From Strongyloides papillosus (taxonomy: Eukaryota > Nematoda > Chromadorea > Rhabditida > Strongyloididae): a stretch of DNA of 64,000 nucleotides. The position numbers were made by a program, and so were the translations under genes. Below are positions 45,773-57,317 of this stretch, one piece after another (positions within the stretch are counted from its first letter, which is position 1; every line of letters starts with the position of its first letter). The DNA lies in NCBI GenBank assembly GCA_005656395.1, contig SRSI01000009.1, positions 434,001-498,000 of the forward strand. Direction: 5' to 3'. The notes under the pieces were generated by a model. That model was not told the DNA's origin, searched no databases, and was given only the letters and a program-made list of their open reading frames with translations.

Positions 45773-46246
45773 ATGAGATATGCATTTATTTTGAATTTGT
45801 TTGGGATATTTTGTTTTTATTCGATTTCCGCTATTGTTATACCTAAAAAGCAGGATAAAAATGTTTCACCTATTCTAAAAACAAATTCAGTAATTGCTAA
45901 AAAATTTGCTGATATTTTTATTGAATATTACAATAAAAAAGTACGTAGTTGCCGTAAAGAATGTGTAGAAATTTCTAAAATTATATCTGCTGAATATTTA
46001 GCTAGTAAAGAAACAAGAGTTAACCTTGTTGTAGAAGCAAAGAAAAAATACTGTAAACCTAGTAAAAAAACAACTTGTCTTAAAAGATTAGTAGGATCAA
46101 TTATAATTCATTATGAAACTAAAGGAAAAAATGTACTTTTAACAAGAACTGTCAAATTATATGTTCCAGTGACACTGAAAAAGGAAGTAGTTGTTATTAG
46201 CCATTCACAATATGCTAATAGAATGCATAACCCTATAGTACGGTAA
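45773..46246 (+). CDS. small secreted protein, unrecognised, 157 aa
   Basis: Single exon with an ATG start and a clear signal peptide (MRYAFILNLFGIFCFYSISA). The mature part is basic, with four cysteines in two groups (SCRKEC at about 58-63; YCKPSKKTTC at about 93-102) that could make two disulfides. A helix-like segment SVIAKKFADIFIEYYNKKV comes first; alternating strands (RVNLVVEAKKKYC, LVGSIIIHYE, VLLTRTVKLYVP) follow. This helix-then-strands layout resembles cystatin- or NTF2-like folds, but no family motif such as QxVxG is seen, so I assign no function. It stands alone between the CAP/lipase region and the Argonaute gene and is plausibly another secreted effector. Confidence 0.6.
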   Translation: MRYAFILNLFGIFCFYSISAIVIPKKQDKNVSPILKTNSVIAKKFADIFIEYYNKKVRSCRKECVEISKIISAEYLASKETRVNLVVEAKKKYCKPSKKTTCLKRLVGSIIIHYETKGKNVLLTRTVKLYVPVTLKKEVVVISHSQYANRMHNPIVR

Positions 46247-46790
46247 TTGATTCATAGTCTTTTTTTGTAAACTAAAGTAAAAATTCCTCGCTTTAAAAAA
46301 AATTATAAGTACAATAAATTAAAATCATTCAACAACATTTTTTCATGTTAAACCAATGTAAAACAACAAATACAGGGTGTTCAACTAAACTTTTCTTTCA
46401 AAGATAAACAATCTAAAGTAAATTTTATTATAAAATGCTCTATGATTTTTTTAAATGATAAAAATAAATTTAAAAAACTATTTCGTATGACTTTGTGTAT
46501 TTGATATAATTATAGCCACTATTTTTATTCTTACAAATGTACTTTTGCAATATTTAATGTTTTTTAAAAAGTGTAATTTCAAAACAGAAGAAAATATAGT
46601 AAAATCTAAATATCGATGAAAGGTTCATCTAGAAATTATAGTGTGCTTTATACTCTAAAGTAAGATAACTTTAAAATTAGGATGAAAATCAAGAATGTTT
46701 CACATAAAGATTTCATGAATTATAGTTGCAATTTATCCAAATAAGAAATTCATTCTTTCTACAATAAATGTTTAATTGTTTAGACAAAAA

Positions 46791-47130
46791 ATGAAAAAAA
46801 CAGCATATTGTTTATCAATTATCTCTTTCCTGTCATATTTTCTGTGTAACAGATATTGTATTTGGTCAGAATTATTTTTGGATCGCGTACATTCTGTCAA
46901 TTATTCCCTAAAATACCGATAGATTTTATTTTAGTTGTTTTAAGCACATACATAGTCTTTACTTTTTTTGTATTGGATGTTTTAAAGACATTTCTTATAT
47001 GCAATACTGGTTTTCATATATGTGTGTCGGAGTGCATAAAAAAATTGATAGAAATTTCCCGGACTTCAATTACAAAGAGTTAAAAAATATTCTTGACAAG
47101 AACAGACACAAAAAAAATTTTTACATATGA
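46791..47130 (+). CDS. doubtful small secreted-protein gene or relic
   Basis: An ATG at 46791 opens a signal-peptide-like frame (MKKTAYCLSIISFLSYFLC) that stops at about 46919. A second frame, open from about 46908 to a TGA at 47128-47130, includes IGCFKDISYMQYWFSYM and a Cys-containing VGVHKKIDRNFPDF. A splice ending in TTTTATTTTAG near 46933 would join them, but no donor with good consensus fits the phase. A different frame is open over the same stretch (46856-47083), so chance cannot be excluded. No family recognised. Confidence 0.2.
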
Positions 47131-47742
47131 AGATAAAATGTAATGAATTTACTTTTCTCTTTGTATAATTTGACAATATACTTTTTTTTGTTACGGAAAT
47201 TAAAAAAAAAACCACGATCTAATGAATGATCATTTAAAGGATCAAAAATTAAATAACTTGAATTGTTTAAATGGTCAAAATTTTCAATATTCAAAGTTTT
47301 TAACTATTAAATATTTGAATTCACACATATTCAATGCTTTAAATTTATTAAAATCCAAACTTATAATTGTTTTGTAAAAGTGTACTTAACAAGATCATTT
47401 ACAATTTTACATTAAATTGATTTTTAAAGACGGACTTCAAAATGATTTGTAGAAAATGAATTGGTCTTCAAGATTAGTATAAAATTATTGAAAAATATCA
47501 AAAATAAAATATGTTTCTTTAAGTTTTTATGTGCTATTTTAATCTTAAATATTTTTTAATCAAACCTAAAAGTAGTATGATATTGTAAAATACTTGGAGG
47601 ATAATAATTAAATGGCCCCCATTATAAGTGTATAGTATATTGTATTTTTATTTTAAATAAAATTGAGATATTAAAATAGAAAAATAAAAGAAAAATTGTT
47701 AAATTTAGCAAATAGTAAATTTAAGAATATTTTTACAAATAT

Positions 47743-50628
47743 TCATGCATTAATACGCAAATTATTGAAAATTGTGGATGCGTATGTTAAACACTCATTA
47801 GCTGAATCTTCATCCAAAATATTTCCTTCATTTATGAAAGAATGGTTATTGGCATTTAGTATGTTTCTACCTCTTTCAGCATATTGATTAGCAATGTATA
47901 TTGGAGCTGGAAGACTGGTCGGTGAAGATACTATTTGATAGCAATATGCTAAAGAATTACTTAATGTTTCAAAGTAATCCATACTATTATTCAAATCATC
48001 ATAAAGAATGATATATTTAGGAGTTGTAACAGTTCCCTTAATTCCGGAATGTGAAGTGAGGAAAAATTCACATAATTTAGGATTAGTAACTCCAGAATCT
48101 ACAACAGAGCCAGGAGTAACATTTTGACGTGGAGCTTTGTCTTCTGAATTAATTTTATCCTTAAAAAATCTTACATTATGACTTTTTTCAACAACAATAA
48201 AACTAAGTTTAGCACCAGGAGCATATTTCTTAATCATAGCTTTAGCATATGGAATTTCATAAGCACAATAATCATTGTATCTACCTTCACTTCCAGATGT
48301 TCTATAGATAATAATTTCTTTCGGTAATTTACCGCGTGAATTATTAAAGTTATTTACAGTATTTTCAATGACTGTATTATAAAATTCAATTTGTCCATCA
48401 CGAGCAAATCGAATATAACGAATATCACCAACAAATTCAGTTGGATTTCTTCTGGTATTGGCAGAATAACCAACTACAGATAAACTATCCATATCCCCAG
48501 AAAGTGTATGATTAAATCCAATTCCAATGATCATTAAATCTGGTTTGATAACATTATTTAATTCATAATTATGACCTCCATTTTTAATATTGGATTTTAA
48601 AACAATATTTTCTAATGTACGAAATTGTTTAAGCTTGACAACCTTTGAAGCAGTACTTTGTTTCAAATCTTGAGTTGGAATTCCATATTTTCTTTCATAT
48701 AATTTTATTAAGTTATGAGTGTGAGTTATGTTGTCCTCTGTCATAAATAATACAAATTTAGTTTTATGTAAAGCAAGGTAGTCAAAAAGATTTTTGATCT
48801 CTTCTTCAATTGGTGGGCATTCACTAATTTCAGCACAGTCAGAAATTGTAATACCATGCGATCTAGCACAATCAATGTACATTTTGACAAAATCCTTGAC
48901 CATGTCTTTGCTTATCATATTTCTTCCTTTATTCTGGATAATAATAACACACCAATTTTGAATAGTTGATGGTACAACAAAAGTATCACCTTTTCCATAT
49001 TCCCATGATCCATTCATATTTTTTATATTTATAGTTTTTTTATTACCACAAAGTATAGTTGGAGGTCTTAATTGCCTTCCATTAGTTGCTAAAATTGACT
49101 TGTCAATTGACATTTCCACTTCTTTAAGAAAATCATTATTTGTTAATTGGAGAGCAGAGTGAAGTTTGTTTATCTCAAATAATCTTTTATAAGGAGGAAT
49201 ACTAGATTGTGATGCCATAACAGATGTCTGGTCAGGAGTCTGAGCATTTTGTTTTACACGTTGATATTTAGCAACTCTCAATAATTCCATTGGATAATAA
49301 GCTGGATCTTTTACGCCTTTGAATATCCTTTTCTCAACAACTAATGGATAATCAGGACATTTCAGTGTAATATTATATTTTGATTTGTAATAATCAAAAA
49401 TACTTGTTTCCTTTCCATTAATATTAATTTTTTTAGTTGATGCTGTATCCACAGTAATATCATGAACAATGATTCTTTTATTTTTCAAGTGTATACAATG
49501 ACACATAAGTCCCTTCATATTATCAATAACTTTCTTTGCATTTGGTCCGACGAATTTATTCATAACACCTCTTGGTGTAGATATTAATGAATAGTATTTA
49601 TCAGATAAAATCATTGGTTCATGAAAAACTGTTCTAGTTGTATCAATTGCTACAGCTAATGCAACTTCTTTTCCGGTACCTTCAATAAGCTTAATTGACT
49701 TTTGACCTCCAATTCCTAGTCTTTTCCCACCATGGAGCAAAGGTATATCTCCCTCTTGATAACCATATTCTAGTGGGTTGGTTAGAAAATATCTACCATT
49801 ATCAAAAGTTAAAATCTTATTCCTTTTTAGGGAGATTTTCATTGTTAAAAGTAATGATAAATATTGAAAACCATCACGATATAAAATATTATCAGAAAAA
49901 ATAGAACTTAATATATCAAATTCGTTGGTGTAACGAATTTTGTATTCTAATTTTTCAACATCCTTCAAGTCGTCAAGATTAGCCAAAGATTCAGGAAATT
50001 CATTACTTTCTAAAGATAATACAAAAAAATTTTTTGGGTCTTCTTCATCTGTGAAACCAAGGTGAATTGGATCAAGCATATAAAGAATTCTTTTAAAGTC
50101 AGTAATTGATGTAGTAGGTCTTGCTATTTTATACTTATCTAGAGCTTCTTGAAAACCAGGCCACAAAGAAATTAATCTTTCTTTTTCCGTTATATTAAGA
50201 CTACTGAATAAAATCATACATAAATACTTATGTTAAGTAAAATGATACAACTCACTCATTTTTTTTAGAAAGATTCCTTTCATTGTTTATTACAAATGCT
50301 TTTCCATCTTTATAAATTTTTATTATTTCAATTTCATATTGATAAACAATTATTTTTCCAATTTTTGGAAGCTTAATCCCAAAGTAATTTGTGAGAAGCT
50401 TTATTTGATTTCCATTAGTTCCCGGTTTCTTTTTCTTACAATAATCAGGATCAGTATCAATAGGAATCTAAAAATATTTTTAGAATTTAATTATTGAATA
50501 TATAGACTTACTCCTTCTCTTTTCAATATTTCAACGTTCCCAAGTCTTTCAATCGTCTTTTCAGTAAGCTTTTGAGGGTTAGCTTTCTTAACAGCCTTAT
50601 CTGTTTTAATATTTTTATCACTCATCAT
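47743..50628 (-). CDS. WAGO-type Argonaute, slicer-dead
   Basis: Model: exons 50628-50512, 50467-50256 and 50203-47743 (introns 44 and 52 nt), 929 residues. N-terminal: NYFGIKLPKIGKIIVYQYEI. PAZ about 330-455 (IFDYYKSKYNITLKCPDYPL, YYPMELLRVAKYQRV). MID about 540-660, with GIPTQDLKQSTASKVVKLK and NIVLKSNIKNGGHN. PIWI about 660-900. The catalytic tetrad is lost: GADVTH is GIGFNH (Asp to Gly672), YRDGVSEG is YRTSGSEG (Asp to Thr745), and the final YxAH is YIANQY. Argonautes bind small RNAs; nematode-specific WAGOs lack slicing and use secondary 22-nt-class small RNAs for silencing. Internal start sites at 50217 exist but would remove the N-domain. A full-length, probably functional silencing protein next to a secreted-protein island. 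Confidence 0.93.
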
Positions 50629-52530
50629 AAGCAATAATGTGATAGAAAAAAATTTTTCTGAAATTTAAAAAGTTAAAGTATAAGGAAAAGGAATATTAGG
50701 GTATTCTTTTAGACAAATTATATATAATCAATTTAAGCGCCAGCAACTGTTTTATAAGCTTCATATAAGATTTATAAGATAATATGTGATACTAGGTCTT
50801 AATTTTATGGTACAATAATTTAAACGTATGTTTGATAACCTTCTATGACTAATTCTTATAACAGTGTACATAATAATTTACCATAATTCACCAAATGGAA
50901 GGAGGAATAATACATTTTTAAATAAAATACACGCCTTAATCAAATGAATATATGTTAATTTTAACAAAAGTATAGTGTGGTAATAATTTTTTGATAGTAT
51001 TATAAAATCAAAAATATTCTTCTTAACAATATATTTAGATATAAACAAGGAACATTCTTTTCTCTATAGTTAATCATTTTTTTAACTTTATGCTTTAGTT
51101 ATATTTGATTTATCAAATGACAAGAGAATATCTTTTTCCTTTTTAAATATATTAGTAGTAAAATACTATAATAATGATAGTAAATAATTTTATACTTAAA
51201 TGACTGTAGATCTGCTAAAAAAGATTTTTCTTTTTTCCAAAATAATCAATTGAAATGATTGAATAAAACAAAATATGTGTATTAAGTTATCATGTAAAAG
51301 AATGTTTAAGAATAAAACATTTACACTGTATATCCATATGATCAAAATAACAAATTTAAAGTACAATTAAGACAACAAAATAAGAAACATTTTAAAAATA
51401 TAAAGACCTTTACAAAAGTAATTATTTTATTTTTGTTGTTTATATCCATAAAAATATGTATATGTTGAAAAATTAATTCGTTCTAATGGTATTGCACCAT
51501 TATTTAGAATTCATTGAGCTCATTGTCCACTGAAATGTATTCATTTTTGTAAGAATTTTCAAATGTAATTAAACATTAATTTGTATAAAAAGATGTATTG
51601 TATGAAAAGAAATGTTTAAATTAATAGTTATAATTTATGATCTCTTAATAAGAAATTACTTTACTATAGAAGTATTAATTTTTCAAAAATATACCGCTTA
51701 GAAAGGAATAAATATAAACATTGTCCTAAGTTAACAATTATAACTGTAAACACAATATCACTTTAGTCATAAAAAATAAGATATACTACTGCAAAAACAT
51801 TGATCATATTCATTTATGAAACAAATTCTACAGAAAAACATTCATTAATTGTCCATTAGTTTTATGTTACAGATTTATTTTTCTGGCAAATGTTTATTTA
51901 TTACAAATAATTACTTATTCTTTAATAATGATGATTATTATATGACAAAGGATACTATTTAAATGTCTTCTAAGCTTCAATAAAAATTTTCAAATAAAAT
52001 TACATACAATATTATTGTGATTTTTTTTATTTGTAGATTTTATTCAAATATTACATAAATAAAATATTTTTATTGTTATAAAAGATAGCCTATATTATAT
52101 TTTGAAAAAAAATGTTTATATATTTATTGGTACTTGATAGATATCTTAACTTACACGTTTTGTAAAAAATGTTTTTAAATATAGTTACATTATTTTGACA
52201 TAGTGCAATAAAAAAAAAAAAATTTGTTTTTGTGAAATCACAGTGGAAAAAAACTTTGTTCTTTACTAACTATTCTAAATGATACATTTTGTTGCAGCAA
52301 TGATAAATAAAAATGTGATTTTTAATAAATAAGCTAGTTTGAAAAGACATATCAAAATATATACCAACAATCTACTAAACAATTTCAAATTATATAAACA
52401 TTATCGATAATATATTTTCTACTCTGTCAAGAAATTTTTTCTCACAATTATTTAAAGATTTATATTGGAAAAACTTTATTTTAAAGATATTTTTACATTT
52501 TATATTATGGAAATATAGAAATTTATTTTT
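50629..52530. other. gene-free AT-rich stretch
   Basis: About 1.9 kb between the Argonaute start and the carrier's stop. Nothing coding or repeated recognised. Confidence 0.5.
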
Positions 52531-53449
52531 TTAAAAATTCTTTTTTAAGTAATCATAGACAGTTTCATTAACTATTAACATTATGCCTCCTCCAGGTCCT
52601 AATCTTAAAACTTTAGCTAATAATCCTCTAAATAATGCTTTAACACCTTCTGTTTTATAAATTAAAGTAATTGTTTGTGTCAAACCAAAATAAACTCTTT
52701 GCCCATTTGGTTGTGGTCCCTGAATTCTACTTTTAGCAACATCACTAGGAATATTTGCTACTGAAGCAAGAGTGCCAGCTATAAATCCAAGTAATAATCT
52801 TGAGAAAACATTCATATATTGTCCATCTTCAGCTTTTGGTAGGTATCCTTTAAATGAATGATAAATACCAAAATATATTGTATTCCATATTCCATGTCTT
52901 GCTAATGTGGCGGTGAAACCTCTGTACAAACCATTAAAACCAATACCATCTTTTTTAATTATTTCTCTTGCCATTTCAGCTGTACTTTTTTGGTCTTTTA
53001 ATGCTGTTGTTCTTTCAGCCTGAAGTCTTACTTTAACAACTTCAAATGGATTAATAATAACAGCTTCAGTCATCCCTGATAAACAACCAGCAAAAGCAAA
53101 AGTGGCTTCTTGTGGAATGCTTGGTGATGAAAATATATTTTTATACTGTTCAAAGGTGAAAAATTTTGTTGCTCTTTTTGGTGTCTCAGCCAAAATTGGT
53201 GGTAAAATACCTTTGTAGAAACCTGAGATACCCTCAAGACGATATGTTTTTGAGATACAATCAGTAAACCCTGAATAGAGGCCTCCACCCATTTGAAGTC
53301 TTGTTTTTATGAGATCCAGTGGATGCATGATACATACCTCAACCAAACCTTTAATGATATATATACGTATTTCTTTAAATAGTTTAAAAAAAATTACCTG
53401 CTGAACCACCAGCAGCTATTTGCCTAATACATTCTTTTGTTTGTTCCAT
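52531..53449 (-). CDS. SLC25A21: mitochondrial 2-oxodicarboxylate carrier
   Basis: Model: exons 53449-53398 and 53348-52531 (intron 49 nt, phase 1, split Gly18), 289 residues. Exon 1 encodes MEQTKECIRQIAAGGSAG, the canonical start, which is missed if only the long frame is read. Three carrier repeats with the signatures PLDLIKTRLQ, PFEVVKVRLQ and PSDVAKSRIQ. Phrases typical of SLC25A21 rather than other carriers: GFYKGILPPILAETPKRATK, NPFEVVKVRLQAER, SRIQGPQPNG, LRLGPGGGIML. The human protein exchanges 2-oxoadipate and 2-oxoglutarate across the inner membrane during lysine and tryptophan breakdown. Six membrane helices expected. Conserved housekeeping gene. Confidence 0.93.
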
Positions 53450-54824
53450 TATCTAAACAAAAAAAATATATAAAAAACTTTTTTTAAAACTTAAAATATT
53501 CATTTGATAAAAAGTATAGAAATGAAGTTGTTACAAAACAGAACACTTATAACTAATGATAAGACAATAGACTAATAAACTCCAATACAACTTCCTGTTC
53601 GATAGATACAAAATATGACCTTGGTTCTTAAATAGTTAACAAGTATACTTCAGTATTGATGTGTTATTTTATCTTTTAATAAATGTGAAATATCTTACAA
53701 CATAGACAATTATATAATTATGTCTTAATGTTTCAAAAATTAAAATTATTCTCATATATAATATCAATTTTTACATTTAACAATAAATGTTGCAATTAAT
53801 TAACGATTGTATGTTAGTAGAAATGTGTAGTTTACTGTTTCTAAAATTGCAATAGTTTATTTTGATCACTACATTTTAGTGGTTAATGAAAATTATATAA
53901 CCATGAAAAGTTAAAATTAAAAAGTCAAAAATATATCTATATTTGAACAGTTCAGTTAGTGGTAATGTAATAGCTTATTTATTTTAGAAAAAAAATTGAT
54001 TATAAAATAACATATGTAAATAAAATATTTTTAAAGGACATTTTGGAAGTCGACTATTTAAATGAACTATGGTTGTCCTATTTGAATTATCTTTTTTGAC
54101 AAATAATATAAATTTTTTTGCAATATTTTGTAATAATTATAAAACAAAAGATTTGATAATATTTAAATGGTCAAAAGGACATGCACTTAAAGTATGAACA
54201 TGTCATTATTCCAAATAAGCTTCTTATCAAAATTAGTATAACTTTTAAAGAAATATAATCTCTATAGGTAACTACTTAGATATAATTTTATTAATTTTAA
54301 TGAGTATATTAATTAAAAACGCGTGATACTTTCTGGAAGTAACATTATTAACAACTTAACATTTTAATTGTCTAACTATACCACATAAAAGAGTGATATT
54401 ATACATTTTATAATATTGTATCAACTTGATGTATATTGTAATAATCTTTTTAACAAGTTATTTTTAACATATTCTGCGTTTTTTTAATACATTCATTTCC
54501 TGAATAAATATTTTTTAACATAAGTAGGTAATTAAAAAAAGAATACTTATTTTTATTTATAATTTTGTGTAAAATATTACAGTATATAATTAGTGTGTAA
54601 ATCCCTCATATTTTAATTATATTCTCAGACACAATCTTTTTTCTTATATTACATTCAAAACTATTTTATTAATGTTAAAAATGGAAAAAAAATAAAATTT
54701 AAATAAGTGTATATATTGCAAATGTCCTTTATTAAATTTTATTCTTATCATTTATATTTTATCAAACAAAAAATCAAGAAAAAATTATCCTTCTAAAATA
54801 ATTTATAATAGTTTAACCTATCAA
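53450..54824. other. gene-free AT-rich stretch
   Basis: Nothing recognised; should include the carrier promoter and the 3' end of the next gene. Confidence 0.5.
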
Positions 54825-55592
54825 TCACCCTATCATTGTTGGGTTTGCTTTATTATTTATCAATCTATCTACAATCTTTTTTCTGTCAAGAAGGAAAAGA
54901 TTTGTTGAAGGTACAACATGCCCATATTGCATTGAGCGATCTGCCATATAGTTAAGATATTTAAAATGACCTGGAAATCTTTCTACAGGATCACTTAGGA
55001 TTAATGGAAAATCTATTGAACTTTGCAAAATTCCATTACCAAAACCTTTCAATAGTATCTGACCATCTAAATCAAATAACTCATTTAGACCTAGTATAGG
55101 TAAATCTAAGTGTCCAGCAACTTCACGAATTTTTTTTAAATCATACTCAGCACCAGTGGCTAAACCAATAACAAATGGTTGATAACCACCGTCGCTTTTT
55201 TCAAAATCTAAATCAGCAAATTGATCAAAATTTTCTTTGACATGTAAACCATAACTATTAACTCCTTGAACGGCAAAACCAGCACCCCATGAATCAGTTA
55301 AATCTTCATTGAAGGTTGCTGCTACTGCCTGGGTAAATGGATTAAAAGATGATCTTCCAGAAAAAGTTGCTTTTTGTCCTGGTAAATGAAGTGCTGGAAC
55401 AGATTGTGCTTTATTTGTGGCTTTATCACCAGCAACGTACATATTAGGAACAAAAGGAGCTGTCCTTTCATCAACGACACCTGTTGGTAATGTAAGTAAA
55501 CCAAGTCCTCTAGGTCGATTTCTCAGAACACAAATTGATAAAGTAATACATTTGATAAAAAATAAAAATAAGGATAAAGAATATAGGTACAT
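54825..55592 (-). CDS. unrecognised secreted protein, 255 aa
   Basis: Single exon with an ATG start. Signal peptide or anchor MYLYSLSLFLFFIKCITLSI, then a globular, evenly mixed sequence (GLLTLPTGVVDERTAPFVP, ATFNEDLTDSWGAGFAVQG, GHLDLPILGLNELFDLDGQI). It has only two cysteines, both within the leader. Codon and residue composition is richer than the lineage-specific genes of the window (many Gly, Pro, Ala, Asp), as in conserved nematode genes. Its neighbours are the SLC25A21 and TTD14 genes. I do not recognise a domain. It may be a conserved nematode extracellular protein; function not assigned. Confidence 0.65.
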   Translation of the reverse strand: MYLYSLSLFLFFIKCITLSICVLRNRPRGLGLLTLPTGVVDERTAPFVPNMYVAGDKATNKAQSVPALHLPGQKATFSGRSSFNPFTQAVAATFNEDLTDSWGAGFAVQGVNSYGLHVKENFDQFADLDFEKSDGGYQPFVIGLATGAEYDLKKIREVAGHLDLPILGLNELFDLDGQILLKGFGNGILQSSIDFPLILSDPVERFPGHFKYLNYMADRSMQYGHVVPSTNLFLLDRKKIVDRLINNKANPTMIG

Positions 55593-56010
55593 AGATATGA
55601 TAAATATAATCCAATAATAACATTTTTTTATTTACTATCAATATATATATTATTAATTAAGAAATAAGAAAAAAATATAAATTTATCTTCCCTTCGTTTA
55701 ATTTAATTGACATTAATCCTATTTTGATATCATAACAAACAAAAAATAATAAGAAGGATGAACAAAGGAAAAAATTTCTCTATTTGACTATAAGTTAAAT
55801 GATTTCATAAAATTTGATAAAATGTAAGTGATTAAAATTATTTTTAAGTTGCTAAGGCAATCATATATATTTGTTAATATGCATTCTGAGTACTTGTTTA
55901 TAAACATACACACAAAACATTATTCTAAATGTAAGGGAATGTTTCACTATGCCATTATATGGTGATATCTTTTCTTTTAAATATACATAAAATTATTTAA
56001 TGATAAATCC
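55593..56010. other. short AT-rich spacer
   Basis: Between two genes on the same strand; nothing recognised. The spacing of about 420 bp is larger than in a typical nematode operon. Confidence 0.4.
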
Positions 56011-57275
56011 CTATAAATCTAATGGTTTAGCATTTTTCTTTGAAAAATTATACATCGAATATTCTTTGTGTCCAGTTATCTCTTTAACGATATTCATGAA
56101 ATTAGGTAACTCTGGTTCATTACTAAATGGTGGTTTTGTTGTGTATGTTTCAAGTATCATTAATGTCTTACCATGACATGCTTCTGGTAATGGTGATACA
56201 TAAATATCTAAATGAAAATATTGGTTGCCATAATTAAAACATCTTCTTTGTTTATACAATGTACAACGATTGATGTCTCGTAATTTCATAAAATTATCGT
56301 ACTCTCTATGATTTAGTTGCCATATTGTTTCAATTCTTTCACCATTTCTGTTTTCAGATTTTGTCAATGTGTATGTCACTTTTTTACCATTACCACGTTT
56401 TCTTAATCTAACTTGTATATTTTCTTCCTCACCAGATATTTTTAAATAGTTATGTGATACAGCGAATGGTATATATTCAACAAAATCTTTCTCTTCAAAT
56501 GACGATACTAGCCATTTTCGTTTTTTAGTGTTTTTAGCTAATCTATCACCAACTTTAATACCAATTCTTTTACAGATAGCTTGTATCATTGTTAAAATTT
56601 TATCTTCAAACGTACTACAATCACTATTACTTATAACATCAAGATATGGATGCCCAATCCATGCTTTTCTTGTCAATTGTTCTTGTTTTAATGCCTCTTC
56701 AATACCCTCACTTCTAGTTGAATTATTTGATTGTGTATAAAACTTTTCAGCTCCATCAGCAGCAGTGACCATATGTATAATTTGATTATATCGCGTTTCC
56801 CTAAGATGAAATGTATCAACATTAATTCTTTTACACATAGCCTCCCAATCCTCTTTAGACATGTAAGCTGATGGATCCATTGCACCACGATCACATATTA
56901 TTAGAACATTAGATTTCTCAACACATATCTCAGCTAATCTAAAAAAAACTGTTTCCAAACGTAGTATTGTTTGGACAACTTCTTCCTGAAATATCATCTT
57001 TCCTTTCTCATTTAAATTTCCAAATCTAATACCACCACTCATTAATGTTGTAGCAGCTTCAGGTACTTTTAATACGGTCCATCCAATGGATGTAAAAAAT
57101 GATTCAAGGCGTTCCTAAAGAAATATAATATTTATATATTAATAAATCTTACTTGTCCAGTTGTTTTTCCACCACATGGCCCACCGGTAAGAACAACTTT
57201 ATAAATTTGATTGGTGTGTTTTTGTTCCTCCAACAATTTCATTTGTTGGAGAACTTTTTTGGTTGCAAAAACCAT
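56011..57275 (-). CDS. TTD14: TTD14-like P-loop NTPase with CYTH-like domain
   Basis: Model: exons 57275-57153 and 57114-56011 (intron 38 nt, phase 0), 408 residues. The frame opens at 57317, but a T-rich acceptor (TTTTTATAG, AG at 57287-57286) lies inside that extension, 10 nt before the ATG at 57275. Trans-splicing would therefore start the protein at MVFATKKV. P-loop LTGGPCGGKTTGQ (29-41), then ERLESFFTSIGWTVLKVPEA, IICDRGAMDPSAY, LRETRYNQIIHMVTAADGAE and WIGHPYLDVISN. The C-terminal CYTH-type region (VQVRLRKRGNG, RRCFNYGNQYFHLDIY) follows. In Drosophila, TTD14 binds GTP and phosphoinositide and is needed for TRPL channel trafficking. Conserved in animals. Confidence 0.88.
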
Positions 57276-57285
57276 CAAAAGTTTT

Positions 57286-57287
57286 CT
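57286..57287 (-). promoter_or_regulatory. probable trans-splice acceptor of the TTD14-like gene
   Basis: TTTATATTTTTATAG in gene sense, AG 10 nt before the ATG at 57275. It decides between the two possible starts. Confidence 0.45.
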
Positions 57288-57317
57288 ATAAAAATATAAA
57301 CAATTTGACAATTTCAT

